Source: Prorocentrum cordatum (Eukaryota > Sar > Dinophyceae > Prorocentrales > Prorocentraceae). Taken from it: 55,000 bases of DNA. A program made the position numbers and the translations under genes. Within the stretch, counting starts at the first letter, position 1. Each line of letters opens with the position of its first letter. The stretch spans positions 50,298-105,297 of the forward strand of contig CAUYUJ010000190.1 of NCBI GenBank assembly GCA_963575745.1. The letters run 5' to 3'. Below the pieces are notes generated by a model. The model saw nothing but the letters and a program-made list of their open reading frames with translations. It was not told the DNA's origin and ran no database searches. Positions 38,218 through 45,594 of this stretch are shown piece after piece.

Positions 38218-40482
38218 CTCTCCTTTTTGGGCCTCCCAGGAGGCCTTCGAAGCCACCGCTGGATTCGCCTCGAAATTCTAGTCTTAGCGCACCCCAGGAG
38301 AGGTCTGGAGAGTAGCGGTATTGGTAGCATTAGGTTCCCCCAGGAAAGATCCGAACTTGGGCTTATAATGTTCCTGGAATGTGAAACTGGGTTCATCATG
38401 CTTCCCCCCAGAACATTGCAAACCTGGGCTTGTAAGGTTCTGGGGAAATTCACTGGGGGTCATACTGTTCCCCCCTCAGAACGTTGCCAACCTGGTTTTG
38501 TAAGGTTCCGAGGATATTCGCTGGGGGTCATACTGTTTCCACCCAGGACAATGTAACCTTGGTCCATAATGTTCCTGGAAGATCAACTGGGGTTCAGAAT
38601 GTCCCCTCCCAGAACCATGGCATCTGGGGATATTCACTGGGGTTCACATACATGGCCCTCTCGGAACATTGCAATTTTGGGTTTGCAGTGTTCTGGGGGA
38701 CCCAGCTCCGGAACCTCCAATGCCCTGTCACCAGAGTAACTCGGAGGTGGATAGACCTCCTACCCTGACACGTCGATTAGTGAATGGGCCGTTTTCGGTT
38801 CGCGAGAGGGCGTCGCGGCCGTTATTTTGCGGGTCCAGGTCCGCGGGTTTCGGTCCCAGGCCGCTTTCACTAAGGGGAGGTTTACTACAGGGAGGTTTGT
38901 CCACCGCCGTAACATTCAACATTCATGATGTTCACCTATGGACCCTGGTTCATTATTCTCGGAGAGCAATACTTTTTCTACTACTCCGGAATGATAGCCC
39001 TCTTGGGAGCCTTGGGGGCCATCTTGGGGCCATCTTGGAGGAGATCGATCGAAGAAGGGGGGGGTACCAGATTTGGGTCGCCCCAGGAGGACAACATGGG
39101 CCCAAAACCTTGGTCATATCAGTGAATTTTGCTTTCTCTCCGATGCCGTCCTGGACGCTCCAATGGGTCGCGACCCCCCCCTATCGAGGTCCAGGGGAGG
39201 GGGGAAGGGGTCAAGACACCCTCCCCGCTCGCAAGCTGTCTTGCTCACTCCCACCCGCCCTCCCAACACAGAAGTAGCACCCACGCCCCAGCACGTTGAG
39301 CGATCGTCTCTGGATGCGCAGTTAGTGGGAACCAATACAGACCCCATGTGCGCGACCCTAAACCACCTGCGCCCAAATTGCCCGTGGGATTTTGTACGAC
39401 TGCAGCTCTGGGGCTCGAGCCAGATGTATTTTTTTTAAGTAAAAGAAAGACTGCGGCCTCGGGAGCGCCAGCGCGTCGCAATGCAGAAGTGACTGTGGCT
39501 TCGGGGAGGCACTCTTGCAGTACTTCACGCGGGGGTGTGGCCGCGGGCGCGCGAGCTCGATGGTAATTGCCATGGGCCTGTGGCCTCGGGAGCGCGACTC
39601 TGGCTGCGCAGCTTTGTCAAGGGCATTTAAAAAACGCCCCCCTACCCTGGTTTACGACTTTTTTGGCTCGTCAACCTTGGGGATGGGGATACAGTCAAAA
39701 ACCCTACTAAGGACGCGCGGCTTTGCTCAGGGTACCCTTGCGTCCTTGCTCTCCTTTGCTCTTGCGTCCTTCAGGTTCTCGTCGTCCGCCGCCCCCCAAA
39801 ATCCCAACTTCGGCTTCCAAGGGTCTTGCGTCCTTACCGCGCGTCCTTATTATCAAGGGCAGAAAAACAAAAACACGCCCCTACCCTGGTTTACGAGGCG
39901 CTGTGCGCTGAAACTCCTGTGGGCTGACAGGGTAAACCCTGCGTGATGTGCCGCGTCCTGGCGGCTCTGGGCTTTGGGGGTTCCCAGGAGGTGTGCAGAC
40001 CACGCACTGGTAACCCTGGGTAGGGTCGTTTTTTCATCCCTCAATTGTGGCTTGGGGATCGCGAGTCTGGCGTAATTCAGACGAGGTGTTGACGTCGTGA
40101 GCGCGACGGCGTGATTTACGAGGGATTGCGGCCTCGGACGTGCGAATCTGGTGTAGTTTTGCATCCCCAAGAAATTCCGGGTTGGAATGTGGATCGTTTT
40201 CGGCCTCCCCCCTCACGTGAATTTCATGCCTTGCAACAGTGGAGCTAGAAACGGGAAAAACTACAATTAGAACTCTGGAGCTAGAACTGGCGCAGAAAAC
40301 AGGACAGTCTAGTCCACACAGCCTATTGGCTTCCAAGGGGGCTGGCGGATTACACAGAAGAGGTCAGGTGGAGCGGATACCTGGTCAACGTCTGTGCCGT
40401 GGTCGGAGGAGTCGTCGCGGTGTTCTCTATGCTGGCCCAGCTGGTTGAGACAGCAGCAGCGGTCGCGGCAAACAAGGAGTGA
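24163..40482 (+). CDS. ERGIC3: ERGIC3/Erv46-like ER-Golgi cargo receptor, five-exon model
   Basis: Proposed exons: 24163-24220, about 32251-33525, 36879-37253, 37762-37808 and 40338-40482. The family are ER-Golgi membrane proteins with two transmembrane segments and a large lumenal domain between short cytosolic tails, and take part in COPII/COPI cargo cycling. Family hallmarks seen in order are the N-terminal LRELDLFRK, the first membrane segment (CIAALILSETRTFL), the lumenal SIEQCKHDG after the CGHCYG...CCNTCSDV cysteine motif, KVPGNFHI, FRYDIDPIRV, and the C-terminal membrane segment LVNVCAVVGGVVAVFSMLAQ. The model is supported by conserved order and compatible phases. It is weakest at the start of exon 2 and the exon 3/4 junction. 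Introns are about 8.0, 3.4, 0.5 and 2.5 kb and are packed with repeats. Exon 2 has an extra PAN-like region. Confidence 0.8.
24705..24800. repeat. TCCGCG-AGATTTC short repeat, copy 1
   Basis: Starts GAGGTCCGCGTAGATTTCCC and ends with a partly inverted GTTCCGTTCGGGCCTCC. Related segments lie at 32204-32250, 36757-36800, 43646-43740 and 46298-46385. Confidence 0.5.
24872..24930. repeat. Partial TAGGGGG palindromic MITE
   Basis: CCACACGCGAACCCTGCCCC, a short gap, then CATTTCTCGGGGGGAGGG match one arm of the element at 37884-38037. It sits where the minus-strand LINE-like endonuclease homology ends. Confidence 0.5.
24909..26260 (-). pseudogene. LINE-like retroelement 5' relic: zinc-knuckle ORF and endonuclease fragment
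   Basis: Read on minus from about 26260. First a cysteine-containing start (HRHCGKCGASF) and a coiled-coil-like stretch through DLDPVAVCIKAVAFWRSIEG. Then, after frame changes, EIQQLEAQFKVAATAAVARH and an in-frame stop near 25630, then an alanine/proline/aspartate-rich linker. Last comes an endonuclease-like piece: VAGDFDLSPFQ (near 25130) in one frame and LDYFLISKCLQDYVWGPVVL (25000-24940) in the next. The pattern P-V-GDFN...S-DY-F is that of LINE-type apurinic endonucleases. Reverse transcriptase is absent, so this is a truncated copy. It lies antisense in intron 1 of the ERGIC3-like gene. Confidence 0.6.
26523..26543 (-). other. Relict dinoflagellate spliced leader
   Basis: On minus the 21 bases match the dinoflagellate spliced leader (CCGTAGCCATTTTGGCTCAA plus G) at 20 of 21 positions, the single difference being at 26539. 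It is not followed by GT, so it is not a spliced-leader RNA gene. It lies about 280 bases upstream of the minus-strand LINE-like frame. This is the signature left when a trans-spliced mRNA is reverse transcribed and inserted. Confidence 0.75.
26544..26722. repeat. GGA trinucleotide microsatellite
   Basis: About 180 bases of GGA/GAC repeat directly upstream of the relict leader on minus. Confidence 0.95.
26861..27048. repeat. GGA trinucleotide microsatellite
   Basis: About 190 bases of nearly pure GGA. 26723-26860 between the two tracts is unique-looking and carries no recognised gene. Confidence 0.95.
27049..28335. other. Intron 1 sequence with a degenerate GGGTCAT repeat; no gene seen
   Basis: CCTCACCGAGGGTCAT recurs near 27417 and 27827, with decayed versions near 27875 and 27937 followed by GCTTGAA and GCGGCCTGGGTGATGC. 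The rest is unique-looking. Open frames have no known domain. Confidence 0.4.
28336..29113. repeat. ATG/GAT trinucleotide microsatellite
   Basis: Nearly 780 bases of GAT with CTG and GAG variants. Long aspartate, methionine, isoleucine, histidine and serine frames across both strands are artefacts. Confidence 0.97.
29150..29400 (+). repeat. Two-copy ~150-bp direct repeat
   Basis: GTCAAGCTCCACCGCGACTT to GGTGCAAAGTGCACTTC (29175-29245) is repeated with changes at 29327-29398 (GATCGCGGGGCG shared). Confidence 0.65.
29453..29645 (+). repeat. Two-copy ~100-bp tandem duplication
   Basis: GGTGGGGGAGGGGGTGTATT through CTTACGTATCCTCCCCTCCT is present twice, essentially identical, at about 29457 and 29555, followed by CTCC repeats. 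Confidence 0.85.
29646..30095. other. CT-rich then GC-rich intron sequence; no gene seen
   Basis: CTCC-type tract to about 29705, then mixed sequence up to the TTAA element. No family member or exon of the ERGIC3-like gene was recognised here. Confidence 0.4.
30363..30700. repeat. ~73-bp tandem array inside the TTAA element
   Basis: About 4.5 units with CCCAGAACACCATTCCCAGG, CCACATTTTGAATGCCCGGA and GCCACTTCGTG. Confidence 0.9.
30700..31680. repeat. GAGGCT / GAGGCAG hexamer-type array
   Basis: Close to 1 kb of GAGGCT units with interspersed GAGGCAG, interrupted by a G-run at 31364-31390. A 442-codon leucine/serine/proline frame on minus is only the translation of this array. Confidence 0.95.
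31681..31945. repeat. GGAATCCTTA array that flips orientation
   Basis: GGAATCCTTA-type decamers on the left switch at about 31837 to their reverse complement (TAAGGATTCC) on the right, forming an inverted repeat within the TTAA element. Confidence 0.85.
32251..33525 (+). CDS. ERGIC3: ERGIC3-like exon 2: membrane segment, lumenal domain, PAN-like insert
   Basis: The frame is solid from about 32281. It reads CIAALILSETRTFL (membrane segment), FDLDMSSSVD, VLLNITIQDFPC, IFKQRLHQNGSVVGE, CGHCYGALPDGQCCNTCSDV and SIEQCKHDG, the ERGIC3 order. Where relatives pass directly to an EQK-x-EGC segment, this protein has about 240 extra residues. These contain at least six N-glycosylation sequons and a cysteine-rich PAN/Apple-like stretch (GCWHDDC to WLRTG, about 33184-33340), ending near ALGG before GT at 33526. 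The exon start is uncertain, because just upstream the family-like reading changes frame near 32275-32290. Confidence 0.8.
33826..34216. mobile_element. Inverted-repeat MITE, GGCGGCGAGC family, copy 2, with nested foldback
   Basis: Ends GACGGCGAGCCCGGGGG and CCCCGCTCGCCGCCGAC. Inner words GAAGTGAGAAGG and CCGCCGCCTTCTGAGAG match copy 1. An extra ~150-bp palindrome (33946-34120) explains the greater length. In intron 2. Confidence 0.7.
33946..34120. repeat. Foldback inserted inside the 33826 MITE
   Basis: GAGGCGGGAATTTATCCATA on the left pairs with the complement of the right end (GTATCCACCGCCTGG shared on both arms). The centre GGGCCCCCGGGGGCC is itself palindromic. Confidence 0.75.
34332..34459. 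mobile_element. hAT-like MITE, copy 2
   Basis: CAGGGCTGGACCTGAACG to complement CGTTCAGGTCCAGCCCTG. Flanking octamers CTTCTTCG and CTTCGTCG agree at 7 of 8. Same family as 2266-2409, with a shared GTTTTCGCTTTG interior. In intron 2. Confidence 0.8.
34563..34705 (+). repeat. Dispersed repeat, GGAAGTGGGGGGGAGACAG family, copy 2
   Basis: Colinear with 16028-16175 over about 140 bases at high identity. In intron 2. Confidence 0.7.
35022..35340 (+). repeat. ~105-bp direct repeat pair flanking a GATAATTGGCGTTTAC repeat
   Basis: 35022-35128 and 35230-35340 share GGAGGACGTGGCCAAGCCAG, GCTCTGCTGGGT and AGATCTCGT. Between them, 35132-35222 (ACCCGATAATTGGCGTTTAC, then AACAGCCCTGCCCTGTTCGA) recurs at 45232-45330 and in part at 35508-35575. 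Confidence 0.75.
35580..35762. repeat. Nested palindrome with ACCACAGCCACTGCT arms
   Basis: Each half contains its own hairpin (ACTACAGCCACTGCT / AGCAGTGGTTGTGGT and ACCACAGCCACTGCT / AGCGGTGGCTGTGGT). The halves also pair with each other around CATTTCCC...GGGAAATG near 35672. Confidence 0.75.
35946..36097. mobile_element. TA-type MITE, CCAGCCT family, copy 2
   Basis: CCAGCCTGGAACATATCCCT at one end and GGCACGTTCGGGGCTGG at the other, 152 bp, colinear with copies at 22332 and 45595. The TA flanks are not preserved. In intron 2. Confidence 0.75.
36300..36499. other. Intron 2 GC-rich sequence; nothing recognised
   Basis: Includes a G-run (36305-36360). The frames are GC-driven. Confidence 0.3.
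36500..36630. repeat. Foldback immediately upstream of the exon 3 acceptor region
   Basis: Arms of about 58 bases. GGATCGGTGCAAGTGCCCTC on the left pairs with GAGGGCGTATGCACCGATCT on the right, and GGTCCTGGCCAGG pairs with CCTGGCCAAAATCGG. Confidence 0.75.
36757..36800 (-). repeat. TCCGCG-AGATTTC short repeat near the intron 2 acceptor
   Basis: CGGGAGAGGGGGTCCACCGC and GTGCGGACCTCCGAGC match 43686-43740. It lies about 80 bases before the proposed exon 3. Confidence 0.5.
36879..37253 (+). CDS. ERGIC3: ERGIC3-like exon 3 (lumenal core)
   Basis: Begins SKLRREQKGESC after GAG, phase 0, compatible with exon 2 ending at 33525. It contains RIHGHFDTHKVPGNFHI, the MLHTINQLAFIDLANGTLL segment and FTFQYYLTVNPATVLP, all at the expected spacing for the family. 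It ends near FVTNELIGP. The proposed donor is GC (37254-37255), a form dinoflagellates tolerate; a GT at 37264 is possible but gives the wrong phase. Confidence 0.75.
37762..37808 (+). CDS. ERGIC3: ERGIC3-like exon 4 (47-nt microexon)
   Basis: HPAVFFRYDIDPIRV plus two bases, matching the family block PGVFFFYDLSPI[KR]V. Preceded by CTCGCAG and followed by GTATCG. Phases 0 and 2 fit exons 3 and 5. An upstream AG at 37748 is an alternative acceptor. Confidence 0.65.
37884..38037. mobile_element. Near-perfect palindromic MITE, TAGGGGG family, copy 1
   Basis: 154 bp, TAGGGGGCCACATGCGAACC at one end and its complement at the other, almost perfectly palindromic through the centre (TTCGGGAGCTCCCGA). 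Flanked by TCGGT on both sides (37879-37883, 38038-38042). In intron 4. Confidence 0.9.
38162..38240. repeat. 37-base T-run between perfect 19-base inverted repeats
   Basis: CCTGGGAGGCCCAAAAAGG (38162-38180), T-run 38181-38217, then the exact complement (38222-38240), running into the dispersed repeat at 38230. Confidence 0.9.
38230..38325 (+). repeat. Dispersed repeat, CCACCGCTGGATTCGCC family, copy 2
   Basis: GCCTCCCAGGAGGCC then GCCACCGCTGGATTCGCCTC and GCGCACCCCAGGAGAGGTCT. In intron 4. Confidence 0.75.
38332..38705. repeat. ~62-bp minisatellite
   Basis: About six diverged units with CCCAGAACATTGCAA, CTTGTAAGGTTC and CACTGGGGGTCATACTG. Confidence 0.8.
38996..39230 (+). repeat. Single diverged copy of the 60-1115 repeat
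   Basis: Shares GCCATCTTGGAGGAGATCGA, GAGGACAACATGGGCCCAAA and GACGCTC followed by a C-run and CCAGGGGAGG, in the same order as the last unit of the first array. Confidence 0.8.
39420..40170. repeat. Degenerate GCGGCCTCGGGAGCGC repeats and ACCCTGGTTTACG foldback
   Basis: GGCCTCGGGAGCGCGACTCTGG-like units recur near 39450, 39498, 39576, 40048 and 40125. CGCCCCTACCCTGGTTTACG occurs at about 39635 and 39880, and inverted near 40010-40030, forming a foldback (39868-40033). Confidence 0.55.
40338..40482 (+). CDS. ERGIC3: ERGIC3-like exon 5 (C-terminal membrane segment)
   Basis: GLADYTEEVRWSGYLVNVCA then VVGGVVAVFSMLAQLVETAA and AVAANKE, TGA at 40480-40482. It matches the second membrane segment of the family (pattern NVCA[IV][IV]GG). 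The acceptor is AG at 40336-40337, and its phase fits exon 4. The very C-terminus lacks an obvious dilysine signal. Confidence 0.8.
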
Positions 40483-40880
40483 GGCCTTGGTCGAGCAACG
40501 CACGGCTCGCATTGCACTCCTCCAACAAAAGTCGTGAGAGATGCTGCTGCATTTGCTGCTCATTCCAAGCAGACCCTCCTTGCCCTCACGTTTCTCGTCG
40601 TCCACCCATCGGCTCGACAGGCCAGGCGGAATCCGAGGGATAATACGACGAGCTCTCTGGTTTGTGTCCCACTGGCTCCGCCTTGTCGCCGTCGCCGTCG
40701 CCGTCGCCTACGTCGATGTCGTCGTCGTCCTCCTCCTCCTCCTACTCCTCCTCCCCCGGCCGCGCTGCATGTGCCTTGCCGAACGCGTTCCACTACTCGC
40801 AAAGTGCCTACTCGCAAACGTCCAAATTAGCCAGGCGAAGGACCCAACCCTTATGCAGTTGTGAGTACCGCAGTTGTGGG
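40483..40880 (+). other. 3' flank of the ERGIC3-like gene; no gene seen
   Basis: Mixed sequence with a CTC tract near 40727-40755. No polyadenylation signal could be assigned. Confidence 0.4.
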
Positions 40881-42430
40881 TATCGTCTTCAGCGGAGCCC
40901 CCTATGGGCCACGACACGCTGTACTGTATGGGGGATACGCAGGCGAACTTTGCCACTGGGGCCTCCGGTGGAGCTTCCTATGGGCCACGAAACTTGGCGC
41001 TGGGTGGGGGAGACGCATGCGGAAAGTGTCACTGGGGCCTTCGGTGGAGCTCCCTAAAAAGGCCATGACATGTGTACTGGGTGGGGGAGGCGCATGCGGA
41101 CGGTGCCACTGGCGCCGTCGGTGGGGCTCCCTATGGGCCACGAAACGCTGTACTGGGTGGAGGAGGCGCACGTGGACTTTGCCACTCTGGGGCCTTCGCT
41201 GGAGCGCCCTATGAGGCCTCGAAGCGCTGTACTGGGTGGGGGAGACGCATGCGGACGGTGCGATTCAGGCCTTCGGTGGAGCTCTTCCTTACGGGTCCAC
41301 GAAACGCTGTATTGGGTGGGGGAGACGCATGCGAACGATTCCGCTGGGGCCTTCGGTGGAGCTCCATATGGGGCCACGGAGCGTTGTACTGGGTGGGGGA
41401 CATGCGTGTGGACGGTGCTACTTGGACGTTCGGTGGAGCTCCCTATGGGGCGACACGTTGTACTGGATGGGGTAGGACGCATGCAGAAAGTGTCACTGGG
41501 ACCTTCGGTGGAGCTCCTTGTAAGGCCATTGAGCGCTGTACTGGGTGGGGAAGACGCATGTGAACGGTTCCGCTGGGGTCCTCGGTGGAGTTCCCCATGG
41601 TGCCACGAAACGCTGTATCGGGTACGGGGAGATGCATGCGGACGGTGCTCCTGGGGCCTTCGGTGGAGCTCCATATGGGGCTACGAAACTCTGTACTGGG
41701 CGGCGGGCGACGCGTGCGGAAAGTGTCACGGGGACCTTCGGTGGAACTCCCTATCAGGCCATGAGATGTGTATCGGGCCGGGGAGGCGCATGAGGACGGT
41801 GCCATTGCCGCCGTCGGTGGGGCTCCCTATGGGGTCACGAAGCGCTGTATTGCGTGGGGGGGTGGACGCATGCGGGCGGTACCGCTGGGACCTTCGGTGG
41901 AGCTCTATATGGGGCCACGAAGCGCTGTACTGGGTGGGGGGGACGCATGTGGGCGGTAGCATTGGGGCCGTGCTCCCTGTGGCGCCACGAAGCGCTGTAC
42001 TCGGTGGGGGGTGGGGGGGGCGCATGCAGGTGGTAGCGCTGGGGCCGTCGGTGGAGCTCCATACGGGGCCACGAAGCGCCGTGCTGGGTGGGTGGGGGGA
42101 CGCATGCCGGCGGTAGCGCGGGGGCATTCGTTGGAGCTCCCTGTGGGGCGACGAAGCGCTGTACTGAGTTGGGGGACGCATGTGGGCGGTAGCGCTTGGA
42201 CCTTCAGTGGAGCTCGGGCGGTAGCACTGGGGGCTTCGGTGGAGCTCTCTAGGGGGTCACGACACGCTGTACCGGGTGGGGGGGCGCATGCGGGCGGTAC
42301 CGCTGGGACCTTCGGTGGAGCTCCCTATGGGGCCGCGAAGCTCTGTACTGGGTGGTGGGGACGCATGCGGGCGGTAGCACTGGGACCTTCGGTGCAGCTC
42401 CCTATCGGCCAAGACATGTGTGAGGTGTGC
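40881..42430 (-). repeat. ~90-97-bp satellite array, inverted copy of the 16.5-18.7 kb family
   Basis: About sixteen units. On minus each reads GTTTCGTGGCCCCATAGGGA, CTCCACCGAAGGCCCCAG, GTCCGCATGCG and a CCCCCACCCAGTAC end. The first 60 bases match the units at 16545-17180. The last part differs, so this is a subfamily. Confidence 0.9.
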
Positions 42431-42545
42431 GCTGCAATGGTAGACTGATGCGAAGGGCAGGTGGGAGGAGGAAGGAGGAAAGCAGGGCCTTCAAAACGAG
42501 GACTCAACACAGGATAGTCAGGAACAATGGATCCATACAATGGGG
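42431..42545 (-). repeat. Head of the composite repeat, inverted copy
   Basis: On minus: CTATCCTGTGTTGAGTCCTC, GTTTTGAAGGCC, a CT-rich part, then CCCTTCGCAT, matching the heads at 16415 and 17775 directly next to their arrays. The composite structure is therefore conserved. Confidence 0.75.
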
Positions 42546-42899
42546 TTTCTTTGCCTTGATGCAATTGCAGTGGGTCCAGGCCATTTGCGAGCAGCTGCTT
42601 TGCGAGCTGTGGAACTCGCTTGCCGCTTGCCTCCGTCGTATCTGCTGCAGCAGAGGCGTCTCGGGCCGCGGGCAGAGTTCAAGGTCGTCTCGCTGCACTC
42701 GCGCCCTGCCCTGCCCCGCGCCCTCGGAGTCGGCGGTCCCCCTTCGGGCCAGCAGGGGGCAGGCCCGCGCCACGCCAGCTTGGGCTCGATGGGACCTCTC
42801 CCCTGCCGGGTGCCCGCGCGCGGGCGCGATGCAAGAGCGCTGGCGCGCCGCTGAGGCTCTGCGGACCTGGCACCTTGCTCTGCTTCTCAGTCCTCTGCG
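42546..42899 (+). other. Unresolved GC-rich stretch
   Basis: An open plus frame (WVQAICEQLLCELWNSLAAC near 42571) with no known domain. Possibly an exon, possibly chance. Confidence 0.2.
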
Positions 42900-42904
42900 A
42901 TGAT

Positions 42905-42985
42905 TAGGGGGCCGCGTGCGCCTACCCCTTACCCCCCGCGATTTCTGAGGGGGAGGGTGGGGTAGGGTTCGCACGTGGCTCCCTA
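42905..42985. mobile_element. TAGGGGG palindromic MITE, copy 2
   Basis: 81 bp, TAGGGGGCCGCGTGCG to CGCACGTGGCTCCCTA, flanked by perfect ATGAT duplications (42900-42904, 42986-42990). Shares CGATTTCTGAGGGGGAGGGT with copy 1. Confidence 0.9.
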
Positions 42986-43049
42986 ATGATTTCCTCGGGT
43001 GTCTCCCAGAGGGGGAGAAGACGCAGATGCTGCCGCTCTTTCGTCGCTT

Positions 43050-43165
43050 TCGCTCTATGGGGCGCCCTCCTGAGCGGCCGTCGTCGCAGCGGCTGGAGTC
43101 GCCTCTCGAAATCCTGGCCGGAACGCACCCCAGGGGAGGTCCGCGGAGCCGCTGTGCTGGTATCC
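43050..43165 (+). repeat. Dispersed repeat, CCACCGCTGGATTCGCC family, copy 3
   Basis: GTCGTCGCAGCGGCTGGAGT, CGAAATCCTGGCCGGAACGC and ACCCCAGGGGAGGTC, colinear with 3189-3260. Confidence 0.7.
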
Positions 43166-43290
43166 TTTCTGCTCTCCCCTCGGCCTTGCTGCTCCCATCG
43201 AGTCCCCTCGAGAACCCATTGCCTACTCGTGCATTCCCTCGATGTGCCACCCACATGGTTCTGGCTGTATAGGTCCCCCTCCCCGCTCCC

Positions 43291-43508
43291 CCGCCTCCTC
43301 CTCCTCCTCCTCCTCCTCCTCGTCCTCCTCGTCCTCCTCCTCCTCGTCCTCCTCCTCCTCCTCCTCCTCCTCCTCCTCCTCCTCCTCCTCTCCTCCTCCT
43401 CCTCCTCCTCCTCCTCCTCCTCTCCTCCTCCTCCTCCTCCCCTCCTCCTCCTCCTCCTCCTCCTCCTCCTCCTCCTCCTCCTCCTCCTCCTCCTCCTCCT
43501 CCTCCTCC
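43291..43508. repeat. CTC trinucleotide microsatellite
   Basis: About 220 bases of CTC with GTC and CTCTC interruptions. Followed by CATCGGCGATGTATCGCCGA. Confidence 0.95.
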
Positions 43509-43645
43509 CCATCGCCAGTTCATCGGCGATGTATCGCCGATTCCAGCTCGATGGTCTTCACCCCCCGAAACGGCCCCCCCCCTGACGTCCCTCCTCACTG
43601 GATAGGAGACGCACTTGCACGGCGAGCTGCTGATGACAGCTGGTT

Positions 43646-43740
43646 GGAGTTCCGCGCGGATTTCTCGGGCCTGCGCTGGAGCGCCAGGGAGGGGGGGCCC
43701 AGCGCAGATCCAAGACATCTGCGCGGACCTCCGAACGCGT
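43646..43740. repeat. TCCGCG-AGATTTC repeat, foldback form
   Basis: GTTCCGCGCGGATTTCTCGG on the left pairs with the complement of GACATCTGCGCGGACCTCC on the right. Confidence 0.6.
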
Positions 43741-43799
43741 AGGCTTATACGTTTTCCTCAACAGAGATACAGGGATTCTTACTTCTGTTTCTAAGGAGT

Positions 43800-44690
43800 T
43801 GGACTGTTATGCCCAGGATTCGCCACGTTGCCGCCCGTTGCCGCCCGTGGCCGCTTGTGAGGGCATGCCGAGGATTCGCCACGATGCGGCCCATTGCCGC
43901 CTGTTCTGAGCTGCGAAGGGTTCGCCGCGTGGCCGCCCGTGGTCGCCCGTTGCCGCGCCGTTGCCGCGCCGTTGCCGCGTCGTTGCCGCCTCGTGCGCTG
44001 CGTGGGCATGCTGAGGTTCGCCACGTTGCTGCCCGTTGCTGCCCGTTGCCGCCCGTTGCCGCTTGTCGGGGCGCGCTGATGGTCCGCCGCGTTGCTGCGT
44101 CGCGGCCGCCTGGTGCAGCCTGATTCCGCCCTGTTGCCGCGTCGTTGCCGCCTCGTGCGCTGTGCGGGTGTGCCGAGGATTCGCCGGGCTGCCGCCCGTT
44201 TGCCCGTTGCCGCCTGTGAGGGCATGCCGAGGATTCGCCACGATGCGGCCCGTTGCCGCCTCGCTGCCGCGTCGTCGCCGCCTCGTGCGCTGCGTGGGCA
44301 CGGGGAGGATTCGCCAAGTTGCCGCCCGTTGCCGCCCGTGGTCGCCTGTGGGCGCCGAGGGGCCGCCACGCTGCCGCGTCGTTGCCGCCTGGTGCCGCGC
44401 CGCTGCCGCGTCGTTGCCGCCTCGTGCGCTGCGTGGGCCTTGCCGAGGATTCGCCACGTCGCTGCCCGTTGCCGCCCGTGGCCGCCCGTGGGGGTACGTC
44501 GAGGATTCGTCACGCTGCGGCGCCGCTGCGGGCCGAGGTCGCCCGTTGCCCCGTCGCTGCCGCCCCGTGCGCCGTGCGGGTGCGCCGAGGATGCGCCGCG
44601 TTGCCGCCTCGTGGGCGCCTCGTGGGCGCCCGGCGCCTGGGGGGTGAGTCTGGTCTGCGCCACGTCGCCGCCCGTTGCCGCCTCCTGGGC
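43800..44690. repeat. GTTGCCGCC minisatellite with ~130-160-bp higher-order period
   Basis: GTTGCCGCCCGT words are arranged in larger units marked by CCTCGTGCGCTGCGTGGGC followed by GAGGATTCGCCA near 43988, 44150, 44280, 44420 and 44563. Frames of 200-350 codons on both strands are translations of this array. Confidence 0.85.
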
Positions 44691-45231
44691 GCCTCGGGGG
44701 CGCCCGTGCTCGGAGCTCTTGCATGGCACGGCTTTCACCACGTGGCTTGCACCGCACAGCCTGCACCGCGTGCGTTTTTTCTTGTCCAGGAGAGGAGGGG
44801 CCTTTCCCCCCCCGGGTTTACCGCCCACGCCCCAGGACATCACAAGTTGCGTAGGATTTTGCTTTATCTTTCATTTACCCGCACCGCTCATCCCTGTCAA
44901 AGAATACTATGCGCGCACACTCGGTTATCACAGCATGTACTTTCCCAACAATCCATCGCAAAGCATGGGACACAGTTCACGCGCGCGCCGTTGCGCGGGC
45001 ATGTCGAAATCCTTGAACAATGAGCGGCAGGAAAACGGGGGTCGTTTGCGCCGACACTGGCGCGTAAGCTTCCCGCGCAAGGTCGCGCGTGAGCGCCCTC
45101 GCCTCAAGTGCAGCGTGCCGCGCTGGTGGCCCGCGTAAACCACCGCGTAAGACCGCCGTGTCATCTTGCGTAAGGCCCCTTTCTTTTTGTCGCTGAACGG
45201 GCCTTCAGAGCAGCCCTCAAGAGGCCCAGAG
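44691..45231. other. No gene seen
   Basis: Unique-looking sequence. 45185-45240 and 45385-45450 share GGGCCTTCAGAGCA-like and CCTCAAGAGGCCCA words. Confidence 0.35.
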
Positions 45232-45330
45232 TCAAGGGAGGAAAAACCACCCGGACCCGATAATTGGCGTTTACCAAACGGCCCTGGGCGTTTACTAAAC
45301 AGCCCTGCCCTGTTCGATTCTCTCTTTGGT
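45232..45330 (+). repeat. GATAATTGGCGTTTAC repeat, copy 2
   Basis: CAAGGGAGGAAAAACCACCC, GGACCCGATAATTGGCGTTT, then AACAGCCCTGCCCTGTTCGA, as at 35132-35222. Confidence 0.75.
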
Positions 45331-45594
45331 TGCGTTTACTGAACGGTTTCGCGTGTCGGGGTGATTATTATGAGGGTGTTTTTTTTTGTTGCTCCGGTTT
45401 TCGTCGCTGGACGGGCCTTCAGGGCACCCCCTCAAGAGGCCCACAGGGACCGAGGGGGTCCAACATGGCACGTTCGTTGTCCCCCTCGAGCGACGCAGGT
45501 ACCGTGCATCCATGTCTATGCCCTCGGCTGCGGACACGGAGGCGCGATGCCATGGCCGCGATCCCATGGATTGGCTCCGCGTAGGGTCTGCTCA

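Noticed and set aside
40861-42181. Frames of up to 348 codons in the 41-42 kb array
   Set aside because: Translation of a ~90-bp satellite whose units are recognisable at the DNA level.
43745-45138. Arg/Ala-rich frames over 300 codons on both strands
   Set aside because: Translation of the GTTGCCGCC minisatellite.
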